Assembly: GCA_020746105.1 (NCBI GenBank)
Contig: JAJGST010000022.1
Coordinates: forward strand, 1,995,135-2,059,134
Direction of reading: 5' to 3'
Origin: Trogon surrucura
Taxonomy: Eukaryota > Chordata > Aves > Trogoniformes > Trogonidae
Length of the DNA stretch: 64,000 nucleotides
The notes below the pieces were generated by a model, which searched no databases, was not told the DNA's origin, and saw only the letters and a program-made list of their open reading frames with translations. Position numbers and translations under genes: made by a program. How positions within the stretch are numbered: position 1 is the stretch's first letter; every line of letters starts with the position of its first letter. Shown here in pieces: positions 33,483 through 44,284 of this stretch.

Positions 33483-34081
33483 TGTAGCAGACTGATTCGT
33501 GGATTTTGCCTTAAACATTTCTTGTCATTTTTACAAACCCCAAGCATGGTCAGAAAACAAAACCAGGTTTTGGTCCTATGGAATGTTGTAGAGGGGCGAA
33601 CTGATAAGGCTACAAATGCCTCAAAGAGACCTGGTGACAAATATGTGCAGGGATTAGGAAATATTGGGTAGGCAGGATGGCCTTTTCTCTGGCACCTCGT
33701 CCAAGGAGATAGGAAATTCCCAAATATTAATGAGACTTACTGGAAAGAATGCCCCTAATCCTCGCCAAGTAAAGCAAGGTCTCTCATACTGTTTATGTGA
33801 TTTTATGCCTAAATTTCTTTCTTGTGATGGTTAAGTGTGATATTGTCTGACTTAATATTGTTTTTAGATGTCCTTTAATATTCCTTGTTATTATTGTTAA
33901 GTTGGTGTAAGTTCATTGGTTATTTAGCCTTTTCCTGGGATGTTTTTTCTATTGTCTGCCCTATCGTGCTTTTAAATTAGAGTCAATTGTCGTGAGTCGG
34001 ATCTATAGATTGTGATAAATTAATAAATGTTTGTGTATGGGCCTTGAGATTTGTCTCACCGTTGTCCACGCCTGTGATATA
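33483..34081 (+). mobile_element. LTR A (copy A2), left part
   Basis: Starts TGTAGCAGACTG as in A1 and runs to GTGATATATTAC, where a CR1 tail interrupts it. The missing LTR end reappears at about 48090-48138, so this copy spans 33483-48138 with nested insertions. Confidence 0.85.
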
Positions 34082-34340
34082 TTACAGAATCACAGAATAA
34101 CAGGAGCACAGAAGCACAGAAGCACAGAGTGTTAGAGGTTGGAAGGGACCTCAAAGATCGTCTAGTCCAACCCCCCTGCCAAAGTAGGATCACCTACAGT
34201 AGATCGCAGAGAAACGCGTCCAGGCGGGTTTTGAATGTCTCCAGAGAAGGAGACTCCACAACCTCCCCGGGCAGCCTGTTCCAGTGCTCTGTCACCCTCA
34301 CTGTGAAAAAGTTTTTTCTAATATTTTTATGGAACCTCCT
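34082..34340 (-). mobile_element. CR1 3' fragment inside LTR A2
   Basis: The reversed CR1 tail (AGAATCACAGAATAACAGGAGC) is followed by the end of ORF2 in antisense. It stops in mid-ORF2 at ACCTCCT, where LTR B begins. A small right-hand piece seems to survive at 48076-48090. Confidence 0.88.
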
Positions 34341-34886
34341 TGTGAGGGACTAGATAGATGTCTCAAACAGTAAACAAGCCAGAGCCGCCTGCCTGGCGCC
34401 TGTCTGTGTTTGTGGGGGGGTGACTCAGTCCTTTGCTGAGCCCCCTGCCCCAGCCCCGCAACAGTGGAGCTGTGGGGGTGGACAGGGCTTGGAGCTGTGG
34501 CTGCAAGAAGCCAGGAGAGGGAGGGGTAACACATCCCGCCCTTAGAAGCCCCCACCATCCCCCAAACCAGTTCCCGGTCTGTGGCGGGAACTCGACTGTA
34601 TAAAAGGCAATCACCCCGGACAGTTGGGCACTCTTCGCCCGCCACTAAAGGATTGCTGTGATCGTCGCTGGATCCATGGGTGGTGATCTTTCCTTTCTCT
34701 ATGACTTTCCTTCTCTCCATGTCTCTCTAGCTTTAACAGAAAACTACCTTTGGCAAGACTGGTTTCCTTTGGTTATTAATAACCCGTTGTGGTGAAGCGT
34801 GCTGATCACGCTGAGGGGGCAATTGAAATACCTCGTTGTCAGGTGGTTGATAAATAAAATTGCTGTTTTCGTATCCTTGGTGTAAG
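34341..34886 (+). mobile_element. LTR B, 5' copy of ERV B, left part
   Basis: Starts TGTGAGGGACTAGATAG, with TATAAAAGG near 34599 and AATAAA near 34853. It stops at GTGTAAG, the target site of ERV D, and resumes at 46197. Confidence 0.88.
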
Positions 34887-35217
34887 TGATGGGAGAATTA
34901 TAGAAAAATTAGCAGATGATTGTATTCAAACAGAGGTAAAGACCCCCAACGACCACCACCAGGAGGCACTACGCAGGCGCAGACAGGAGGAGATTATGGA
35001 AATGACTCATTTTAATACAAAGCGGGACAGGTTATGCATATGTGTAGGCGTATTGCGAAACTTTATGAATATGTAAGACTATAATGTATATAGTCAAGGC
35101 AGGTGCCGCGTTGAGGTACGCACGGTTTTGATGGATGTCCGTACATGCGTCCAGCACTGAAATAAACAGACCTACTTTACAATCTAATTGATTGTGGAGT
35201 CTGCATTCGGCAAGTCA
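34887..35217 (+). mobile_element. ERV D 5' LTR, internally deleted
   Basis: 331 bp, TGATGGGAGAATT to GGCAAGTCA, with AATAAA at 35161-35166. Relative to the 3' LTR it lacks about 195 bp of U3, between ACAGAGGTA and AGACCCCCAAC. Confidence 0.88.
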
Positions 35218-35221
35218 ATTT

Positions 35222-35239
35222 TGGCGACCCAGGCAGGAG
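35222..35239 (+). promoter_or_regulatory. ERV D primer binding site
   Basis: TGGCGACCCAGGCAGGAG begins four bases after the LTR. The TGGCGACC start resembles tRNA-Arg primer sites, but I cannot fix the tRNA by eye. Confidence 0.6.
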
Positions 35240-36141
35240 AGCCTCTGCTCAGCTGCAGGATCAACTGTGGAGTGGACGCCCCTAGGCTGCCCCGAGCCTT
35301 TCCTCGGAGGAGCCTCCACTGCCAGCCGCTCACTGTGGGAGTAGACAAGAACCTCTTGAGCCCGCGGAACAAAACGGTTTGTTTAATTAATATAGGAAGT
35401 CTGTAAGTCGTACGCGTGGCCGGGGCAGCTGGTAAATCACGCAGAGACGTCTGGCGTGCAGCACAGTCCCCGTAAGGGAGGGTACCCTGAGGGAAGGGAA
35501 TTTGCTCATGGGCAGGCTCCCTGAGACCGCTTTTAAGGGCTGACTGAGCAAATTCGAGGTTGCCGCTGTATTCCAGTAGTGGAAGCCAGGAGAGACCTGC
35601 TAATGATTGTATAAGAAGCAGGTAAAGGGTAAGTGGACCTCTTGTGATTCTATTATTCTTAAGTTCACTACCTCATGTGAATTCGTTAATTTTAACTTTG
35701 CTGCTGATAATTTTGATTTGTGTGATTGTATGAAAGGATGAGTGATTGAGACCTAGTCTGACTACGAAGCGAGTGCAGAGTTCTGATCCACGGTTCCGTG
35801 TTCTCCGTGAGGAGAGCGGCCAGAGACAAACGAAGCGTATGAAATTTTATCCTTGTTATTGCAATGCGGGTTTTTAAGGCTGGGGTGGGGGGAATTACTT
35901 GTCAGGTGGCTTGGACTTGAAAGTGTTTTCCCCAAACCCCTGACAGGTGTGTTAGGAATTTGAGATAATTTATTTAGTGTGTAAGAGAGAGAATTGGATC
36001 CCTGACCTCTGGAAGGTGTGGGAGGAAGGTTGGGAAAAAGTTGTAAAAGTTTGTAAGGAACAGTTTGTGTGAAAACTTGAGAAAAGGCAGAAAAGCAAAT
36101 AGTTGTAGATTTATAAAGATATTAAAAGATAGGTAACACTC
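35240..36141 (+). other. ERV D untranslated leader
   Basis: About 0.9 kb between PBS and gag without a credible ORF. It contains GGTAAGTGG near 35630, a possible splice donor, and would hold the RNA packaging signal. Confidence 0.55.
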
Positions 36142-36704
36142 ATGGAGAAATTTTGAAGAAAAACCCCTTAGGCTGTGTATTAGCACACTGGAAGGACATT
36201 AACGGGACAGGGAGCACAGAGAGTAAAAAGACTCTTATTAAATATTGTAATCATTGGTGGTTGCTTTATAAACTAGAAAATGATGCCAAGTGGCCTCTTA
36301 ACGGATCTTTAGAATATAACAATCTTATACAACTGATGCTGGTTTTGTGGCGAGAACGGAAATGGGATGAGGTTTCATATGCGGATATGTTTTTCGCTCT
36401 CCGAAATCATCCAGAGTGGCAGAGGGACTGTGGGATGGGCCCACCACAGGACCCCATGGTGCTTGTATTAGAGAAGGAAAATAATAAAGATCCCAAAGCC
36501 AGATTGAAGCAGTGTTACTCGGCATGCAGTATTGGCCAGAGACGCATTAGAACAGAAAAAGTGCATCAAACCTCAGAAAAAGACTTAACAGATTTGTTTG
36601 CACCCCCTCCTCGACCACAAGAACAAGATGTAGACTCGGATACCACTCCTACCCCCCCGGACAACCCTGTAGCCTCCATACTAGACAAAAATGCGCCTCA
36701 GTAA
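36142..36704 (+). pseudogene. gag: ERV D gag: matrix and linker
   Basis: The ATG at 36142 is out of phase with the matrix frame, which opens right after it near 36153. The matrix translation (NPLGCVLAHWKD, KYCNHWWLLYKLE) has the gamma-type matrix pattern. A basic stretch and a proline-rich linker follow (APPPRPQEQ, TPTPPDNP), and a TAA ends the frame at 36702. Confidence 0.8.
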
Positions 36705-36712
36705 TTTTACAG

Positions 36713-36991
36713 GTGCCCCTTCGAGAGGCAGTAAGGCCTGATGGCGGGACAATGTTAATTAAAGTGCCTTTTCCCACTACTGATTTAGGAGAATGGAAAA
36801 GGTTTGCCAAGGGTTACAGGAGCGATCCAGTGATGGTATCTAAACACTTTCAGTTCACAGTGAAACAGCATAACCCTAATTGGAACGAACAACAGGAAAC
36901 AGAATTTTTGGTTGACACAGGGGCAACGTATTCGGTTTTAAATCATGTATTGATACCTTTGAGAAATGATTATATCACAGTAACAGGGTAA
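36713..36991 (+). pseudogene. ERV D capsid stub joined to protease
   Basis: One open frame starts with the beginning of capsid (VPLREA, LGEWKRFAKGY) and passes near 36885 directly into protease (EFLVDTGATYSV). Most of capsid and all of nucleocapsid are missing, so a deletion of several hundred bases has joined the two. The frame stops at 36991 (TAA). Confidence 0.8.
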
Positions 36992-37000
36992 CTGGCCAAA

Positions 37001-37957
37001 GTGAAAAGGCATATTTCTGCAAACAATTATAAATTGAGACAGCAATGGGGCATACACAAATTCTTGCATATGCCCAACTCACCAAAGGCCCTTTTGGGAA
37101 GGGATTTATTGGAACAGTTGGGTGCAAAAATTACATTTAAAAGTGGGGAAATTACTCTGGAGGTAAAGGATCAACAGTATATCCAGATACTGAGTCTATT
37201 TTTAACTAGTTTTCCCACAGAGGGAAGGATTGCCGAGGAAATTCTGGACCAAGGATATCCTGGGGTTTGGGCTACTGATGTACCTGGAAAAGTGAAAAAT
37301 GCTCCACCTGTTGGACTTAAAGAGGGTAAAAAACTGGTAAGAATTAAACAATATCCTTTGAAGAAGGAAGACAGGGAAGGAATTCGGCCAGTCATAGAGA
37401 AGTTTTTACAGTTAGGATTAGTAAAGGAATGTGAGTCTAACTTTAACACCCCTATATTGCCCGTTCGTAAACCTGACGGGTCATATCGGGTAGTTCAGGA
37501 CTTGAGAGCAATAAACAAAATAACCGAGGACCTCCATCCAGTGGTAGCGAATCCATACACTTTGCTAACCGTATTAACACCCGAATTAGCTTGGTTTACT
37601 GTTTTAGATCTAAAGGATGCCTCCTTTTGCCTCCTCCTCCAGGAAGCCAGCCAGAAATTGTTCACATTTGAATGGGAAAATCCCAAAAGCGGACGCAAAA
37701 CTCAGCTCACTTGGACTGTGTTACCACAAGGGTTTAAAAACAGCCCTACCATTTTCGGCAACCAACTGGCAAAGGACTTAGAATCCTGGGAAGTCCCGTT
37801 TGAGGAAGGAAGAATACTGCAGTATGTGGACGACATTTTAATTGCCACTAAGACAGAAAATGATTGCAAGGCTTGGACGGTGAGTCTCTTAAATTTTCTT
37901 GGGCTTCAGGGGTATCGAGTATCCAAGAAAAAGGCCCAAATAATACAGCGCCAAGTG
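37001..37957 (+). pseudogene. pol: ERV D protease end and RT palm
   Basis: Residues 1-50 hold the protease close (ALLGRDLLEQLGA). RT follows with PVRKPDGSYRVVQDLR, the catalytic Asp203 in VLDLKDASF, LPQGFKNSPTIF and the YVDD box at 275-278. All RT catalytic residues are present. At residue 319 (37957) the sequence switches to ERV A without breaking the frame, which stays open to 38173. About 20 residues of RT are lost at this border compared with where it resumes at 42975. Confidence 0.88.
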
Positions 37958-40012
37958 GACTCGAATCTGGATTGTAAACTGAGATCTTCAGGTTTGGCAA
38001 AACTAGCTGAAAAACAAGCATCTGATGTTAAACCTCTATACCCGCTCAAAGAATTGGAAACTAGTCGAGAAATTTTCTATCCCAAACCTGAAAAGGAGCA
38101 GGTAATTCTGAGACCATTAATTAAAATGGAGACCACTGATAACAAAGGTGGGGGAGCTCCACAGTTTAGCACTTGAACAGTGCTGTATTCTGCAACTGAA
38201 TTGGCTAAAATTCAGGAACAATATACCAGAGAAGCTCAAGAAACTGAGACTGAGTATGTATGGAGGGTATCATTGACTGGTGGAGACCGAATTTTATTAT
38301 CAGAAGAGGAGGCACAGGGATATTGGGGGCCTGGAGTATTTTTGACCACTGAGAACCCGAGAGAACCATGGTCTTTAACCCAACGTGCTGCTTATTGGGC
38401 GGGTGGGCTAGATCCCATGGAATGTGGGGACCCCATATGTATTGAGACTCCAACTATAAATCATTTGACAGTGAGTGTGCAAAAAATTGCTTGTCTCCAG
38501 TTGATGCATGACAGGAATTTAGTGTCTCAGCTATGCTCCCCAATGTTGTTAAATGCTAACCCTGACAGAATGACTCCCCTAATTCGAGGCTTGCCTGACT
38601 CTGTGAAATTTTATGCAGTCCTACTCCAGGACCAGCTACAAGATGCTTTAGCCCTGAGGGGGGGCAGACAGACTCAGCAGGGGGAAGCTATGACCTGGGG
38701 GGAAGTGGCACAAGAGTTGATTAATTTTAGCCGGAGGATGGGCCTTACTGGAGGAATAGGTAAATCTAAACACATGGTGCGGATGATAAAACAATGGGAG
38801 GACCGTCCCCGAAATTTTGCGATGAAAAGAAATATATTGTGGGCTGAAGGAATTAAAAAAGGGATTCCTCGGGACTTGATGCATGGCCTACCCACTGTAG
38901 CCCTGGAAAAACTTACCAGAATGTGGAAAAAACGGAAGAGATGCCCTGAGGCAGAGCCACCCTTGCAGAGGAAGGGTGTGACAGAATTAAAATTCATTAA
39001 ATCAGAGATAACAACTGCTCAAACACCTATTGTCCCTGAAAAGAATTTGTTTGATCTTGATCTGGAAAACCAGAGCCTTAAAATTGAAAATCGAAAACTT
39101 AAAAACTTGGAAGTTGAAAACGGTCAACTTAAAATGTAATTGATCTCAGCTGAGAAGCGAGAAAAAATAGATCTTTTGCTAAGCCAAATACCATCTTTGG
39201 TCTCAGCCAAAGAAATTTGCAGATTGATACACAGTGCAGATTCTGTAAAATTGGGTGGAGATATCTGGTGTGATGACACTGATGAACCCGTGGAAAATCC
39301 TGATAATGATTTTAGCTCAGAACCTGTACTTATACAATCACTGATTAAAGCTAAAACTGTAAATGGAGTGGATGATGTTCACAGTTCTGTGGGAACTGAC
39401 CCAGAGTCTCCAACTGAATTGGCAAAGCAACAGAAGTATGCCATGCGTCCAGAGGAATATCTAAGGCAAGTCTCCCTTATGGGGGGAGACCAAATCCTAC
39501 TGAGTAAGGAGGAAGTTGGAAGCTATTTGGGTTCTGGTGTGCTTTCAGCTGCTGTGCTGAGTGACTTATTAAATACAGAGGCTGCCTGATGTGGGTACAG
39601 CATAGATGCTCAAGAAAGAGAAAACACCTCTGTTGTTGAAACCCTAGAGTTCTTGAATTTGTGTGCATCTGTGCAAAAAGCAGCCTGCACACAAGCAATG
39701 GATGAGAGGGGACCACACAGGGTGCAGATTCACAGACCAAACCCTGACCGGCCTCCTCCCAGGGAATCTGAGTCCTCTCCAGGAGGACCTGATCGAATCT
39801 ATGATCCGGGAGGGAACCACCTATGGCAAAAAGCATTAGTATTGGGGGCACCCTGGGCAACGCCGCACAGACTGCCCACCAACTATGCTCAGAAACTGGT
39901 AGAACTGCTAAAAGGGAAAATTAAGAGCCTGGGAAGAACGCGAGCAATTTGTCTCTGCAGGAGGGCGCAGTTAACAGCTCTGCACTCTTGCCAAAGGGAT
40001 CGAAGGGGTTAA
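37958..40012 (+). pseudogene. ERV A unrecognised frame, probably Gag
   Basis: One reading frame of about 685 codons is broken only by TGA (38174), TAA (39137) and TGA (39587). I do not recognise the product. It contains YPLKELE near the start, a block with RVSLTGGDRILLSEEE and WSLTQRAAYWAGGLDP, TPLIRGLPDSVK, and a Lys/Glu/Leu coiled-coil-like end at about 39040-39136. The first block recurs in degenerate form at about 39410-39540 (RQVSLMGGDQILLSKEE), and a VQKIAC motif recurs as VQKAAC near 39670. No zinc knuckle or protease site is visible. Its place ahead of an RT remnant, and a relative ahead of a pol in ERV G, suggest Gag. Capture of a host gene is the alternative. Confidence 0.6.
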
Positions 40013-40950
40013 AAAACCAAGTAGTTGGGGGTCGGGCATGGTGACTTCTTGCCAAGGGCCCACTAACAGGGAACCTTACATTGGTATCCCTGTGGATCTG
40101 AAGCGAATAAGTTTGGAGTTAAGCTCTTATGAGAGGAATATATTGGTGATTGATGTGTTAGCAGGTAGGAGCTGGTATTTGGCCCAGTGGAAACGGCTAA
40201 CACTAGGACCCTGCAGCCAACGCGATCCGCCCCGACTGGCTTTTCACAACTCCCCCCCCCACTAGCCCGACTGGACTGGGCCTTACTGAAGTGATTGAAG
40301 ACCTAGAGAACAGAGAAATAACAAGCTGCACCCACTACCCTCCCCTATAATTCTCCAGTCTGTCCATCTTGTAAACCTCATGATCTGTAGTACTTGACCA
40401 TTGATTATAGAAAATTGATTAACTATACCCTGTCACTAACATGCTGTACTTTTAGCCTTGATTTGTGTGTCTGTTGGTAAATTAGATATTTTTGAAAGGA
40501 TAACTACTATCCCACAGTACTGTACCAGAGTTCCACACTTACATGTTAACTTAGTATCAAACCTCTCGGAGTTGTAGTCTTGCCAAAATGTGATAAATTT
40601 TTCTAATTGGGAAAATTATGATTGAATTAGATATTATTGGCCGGTTCACATCACTCTAAGAGTGGGCTGTGCTGAAGTCACAGTATAACATATTAAAACA
40701 AAGTTTGTACCTGATAACGATTGCCATGTTGCTTCTGGTAATGCTCCGGCTGGTTTGATACACACAAGACCAGAGGACTTTTCCAGGTGTTTAATAGCTG
40801 GAGCCCTGGAACTTAGTTCACCTCTCTCCGGATATCGCTGGGACTCAGGGGGTGGTATGGCAACCGCAAGGTGCAAAAAGTCTATAGCGAAAGGACCCAG
40901 TCCAAAATCGCGCATGCGTGCTGGTCTGGGGGCATGTAGGTCTAGTTTTT
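40013..40950 (+). pseudogene. ERV A decayed pol remnant and unassigned sequence
   Basis: Around 40270-40440 scattered-frame translation gives TEVIEDLENREI, then YNSPVCP, then LTIDYRKL, the pattern at the start of an RT palm. Stops are dense. From about 40750 an open stretch (IHTRPEDFSRCL) is not recognised. No intact domain remains. Confidence 0.5.
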
Positions 40951-40960
40951 CTTGTTGCGT

Positions 40961-41218
40961 ATGAAGACCCCAACTCAGCAAAGCAGCACTGCCGAGCTCA
41001 CAGCAACCAAGATGAACACGGAGGTGATAGTCAGTCACATTATGGTTGTATTGGCCTTGGCGGCTTCGATTGCGCTCACTGTCTTTGTATGTGTGCTTTG
41101 GCGATGCGCTGATGAGTTTTATGATTGTTGTAATAGATGTTGTGTGTGTTGTAATTGTTTTGATAGGCAACAACCCCCTTCGCTTCCTAATCCCCCGATG
41201 CAAGAAACACATTTGTAA
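40961..41218 (+). CDS. Small Cys-rich single-pass membrane ORF of ERV A
   Basis: 85 codons from the ATG at 40961, or 68 from the ATG at 41012, which has the better context (A at -3). From the second start there is a 6-residue N-terminus, then a long hydrophobic span (VIVSHIMVVLALAASIALTV and on to W). A Cys cluster with CCNRCCVCCNC follows, then a Pro-rich tail PSLPNPP. The Cys cluster beside the membrane suggests acylation. I know no family for it. It could be a degenerate Env tail or a separate accessory gene. It sits between the pol remnant and the primer tract. Confidence 0.45.
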   Translation: MKTPTQQSSTAELTATKMNTEVIVSHIMVVLALAASIALTVFVCVLWRCADEFYDCCNRCCVCCNCFDRQQPPSLPNPPMQETHL

Positions 41219-41827
41219 CCTTGATCGGTAATATGTTCTAGTTTTGTTAAATTTGTTTAACCGAAAATGTTATAGTTAAATTGCTGATATTTTTAATGTA
41301 AAATATGGAAATAGTTAGTATGGTTATTGTTATAATTAAGTATGTTCATAGTTTTAATCGTGAAATGCAGGCGGGAAGGATGGATGTGTGTCCCTGAAAC
41401 TGAGTGCGGCAAAGGACACTTGCGAGGTCGCCACGCGGTTTCACGAGCAAAGGACTGTTTGTGTCGAAGAAGATGGACGACACCGAAGGACTGTGTTAAA
41501 GAAGATGGAGGACGTAATCTCAGAGCTCAGAACAAGAGGAGTGCAAAATCAAAAAGACTGTTACTTTAAGTGTTTTGAAGTTTGTTAAAGAAGATGTTGT
41601 TAAATATATACGTTAAGTAGTTAAGCAGTATTAATTAATAGTTTGTTAATTAGCATAGCTATTGTGCAATGCACGATTCTTCTCTCTGCTCTCCCTCGTC
41701 CCATTCTCTCTCTCTCTCTATCCCCCTTCTCTCTTTTCTCTCCCCCCCCTCCCCATTTCTCTCCCTTCCCTCCACAAACGGAAGACTTCAGAAACCGGTT
41801 ACAATCAATGTTTAAGTCACGGGGTGG
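41219..41827 (+). other. ERV A 3' internal region with primer tract
   Basis: AT-rich sequence, then short open stretches near 41340-41590 without recognisable domains, then a pyrimidine tract at about 41675-41775. It ends with CACGGGGTGG (41818-41827), directly before the LTR. The same word precedes LTR B at 47808, so it is the likely polypurine primer. Confidence 0.55.
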
Positions 41828-42974
41828 TGTAGCGGACTGATTCATGGATTTTGCCTTAAACATTTCTTGTCACGGTCAGAAAAGAAAACCAGTTTTTGGT
41901 CCCATGGAATGTTGTAGAGGGGTGATCTGATAAGGCTACAAATGCCTCAGACAGCCCTGGTGACAAATATGTGTAGAAATTAGGAAATCTTGTGGAGGCA
42001 GGATGGCCTAATCTCTATCATATCTTACAAGGACATGGGGCATTCACACATCTGTCAAGGAGATGGGACATTCACACATGTTAATGAGAATTACTGGAAA
42101 CAATTAAGTGCCTTGATCCCCCTACCTGGTTCTCTGCACGTCTGCTCATAGAAAATGGTGTATAAATTGAGGCGAGGAAAACCAGAGCTGGGGGAACTAC
42201 AAGATGGAACTACAAGAGAGAACTAGAAGATAGAACTACAAGAAGAAAGCAGACGGAAGAAGCATGTAGCCCGAGATGAAAATATCAAGAAGAAAAGCGC
42301 AGGAGAAGAAGAAAAGATGACGGCACCATCCCTGAACCCTCGTTGGCAGCACACAGCAAGAATCAGGAACAGTGATCTCTGTTTCTCCCTGTTTCCCCCC
42401 CCACCCCCATCTCTCTCTCTCTTTCTCTATCCCCCCCCCCCCCCTTTTCCTTTTCTCCTCTCTCACTAAGTAATACAAGGCCTATCACACTACTTGTTTA
42501 GTTTATACTTACTTTCTGTCTTGTAATTAGAAGTATAATGCTGCCTATTAGAAGTTGTTATGTCTTTTTTCCTTGTTATCATTAAGTCTCTCTCTCTTTT
42601 TCCTCACTAAGTAATGCAAGGTCTATCATACTGTTTATATAGGTTTATGCCTAAATTTCTTTCTTGTGATGGTTAAGTGTGATATTGCCTGACTTGATAT
42701 TGTGTTTAGATAGCCTTTATTATTCCTTGTTAGTATTATTAAGTTGTTTGAAGTTCGTTTGCTCTGTTTAGCCTTTTCCTGGATTTTTTGTTATGCTGTC
42801 TGCCCTATCGTGCTTTTAAATTTTAGTCTATTGTCGTGAGTCCGATTTATATGCTGTGATAAATTAATAAATGTTTGTGTATGGGCCTTGAGACTTGTCT
42901 CAACGTTGTCCACGCCGGTGGTGTATTACGAATTTGAAAGTCACTTGTCCCTCTCTCCTGGGTGGGACGTGACA
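41828..42974 (+). mobile_element. LTR A (copy A3), 3' LTR of ERV A
   Basis: 1147 bp from TGTAGCGGACTG to GGGACGTGACA, the longest LTR A here. A part containing CTCACTAAGTAATRCAAGG appears twice (about 42465 and 42603), so it carries an internal duplication. AATAAA is near 42867. Poly-C and CT runs lie near 42395-42450. Confidence 0.88.
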
Positions 42975-44284
42975 TGAGGCAATCTGCCAGACCCAGACAC
43001 CCCAGAGAGTAAAAGAATTGAAGACCTTTTTGGGAATGACTGGGTGGTGTCGATTATGGATTTACAATTATGGACTGCTTGTTAAACCTCTATATGCGTT
43101 GCCAACCACCCAACAGAAACACCTTGAATGGAATGGAGAGGCTATACAAACCTTTAAACAACTGAAGAAAGCTCTAATGTCCGCTCCTGCCCTGGGACTT
43201 CCAGATGTAAGTAAGCCGTTTTTTTCTATTCTCTCATGAGAAACAAGGGATTGCCTTGGGAATACTAGCACAAGACCTGGGCCCATATCGACGAGCATTT
43301 GGCTACTTTTCTAAACAGCTAGATGCAACTGCGAAAGGCTGGCCTGGATATCTGTGAGCAGTCGCAGCTGTGATACTGAACATACAAGAACCTCGAAAAT
43401 TTACCCTGGGACAGAAGATGACTGTTTTGGTGTCCCACATGATATCAGCAGTGCTAGAGGCAAAGGGTGGGCATTGGCTTTCTCCACAATGGTTTCTCAA
43501 GTATCAGGCTATACTAGTAGAGCAAGATGATGTAGAGATCACAGTCACTAATATTGTCAACCCAGCCTCTTTCCTCAGTGGGAACACTGGTGAGCCGATA
43601 CACCACGACTGTCTGGAAACAATTGTAGCAATGTATGCAAGTCGTCCGGATTTAAAAGACAGCCCAGTGGAAGATGGGGCCAACTGGTTTACAGATGGGA
43701 GCAGCTACGTTCTGAGCAGTAAAAGATACGCGGGATATGCCATAACCACTATTTCAGAAATAATAGAATCGGGACCTTTGCCTATGAACACTTATGCACA
43801 GAAGGCAGAAATAATTGCCCTGACCCACGCTTTGGAATTAGCCCAAGACAAAGTTGTCAATATTTATACGGACTCAAAATATGCTTTCGGGGTTGTACAT
43901 GCACATGGAGCAATATGGAAAGAGAGAGGACTATTGAACTCTCAAGGAAAGAACATTAAGCATGCAGAAGAAATCCTACAGCTATTGGAGGCAGTACAAC
44001 TCCCCAAGAAGGTGGCAATTATGCACATTAAGGCACACCATAAAGTGAGCTCAGAATTAGAAAAAGGAAATGAGCTGGCGGATAGAGAGGCAAAACAGGC
44101 AGCTAAAATGGAAATAAAAGTGGAGGGAACCTTGATCCCAGATGGACAAATCTCTTTAGAAGAGAATCCCAGGTATTCTAAGGAGGATCGAAAACTTATT
44201 ACAGATTTGGAGGGACCTTATAATAAAGAGGGGTGGGTTCGCACCCCCCAAAGGAAGTTAATCATTCCCTCTTGTTTAACTTGA
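42975..44284 (+). pseudogene. pol: ERV D RT connection and RNase H
   Basis: RT resumes at TFLGMTGWCRLW. There is a frameshift near 43230 and a TGA near 43356; from 43370 the frame is open for 304 codons. RNase H shows WFTDGSSY, KAEIIAL, YTDSKYAF and NELADREA, so all four acidic sites are kept. The frame ends in TGA at 44282-44284. Confidence 0.85.

Larger units (their letters stand above)
37958..42974 (+). mobile_element. ERV A, 5'-truncated, inside ERV D pol
   Basis: A 5-kb block holding a long unrecognised frame, a decayed RT piece, a small membrane ORF, a G-rich primer tract and a complete LTR A at its right end. The left end has no LTR. The simplest reading is insertion of a whole ERV A into D pol, followed by a deletion that removed its 5' LTR and about 60 bases of RT. 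TGAGG right of the LTR would be the surviving target copy. Confidence 0.75.

Noticed and set aside
40646-41212. 188-codon minus-strand open stretch over the ERV A 3' region
   Set aside because: It is antisense to the Cys-rich ORF and the element, with no domain and no relation to neighbours.
42395-42455. Poly-C and CT run in LTR A3 as a special structure
   Set aside because: A pyrimidine run lies at the same place in the other LTR A copies. The long C run may also be an assembly length error.
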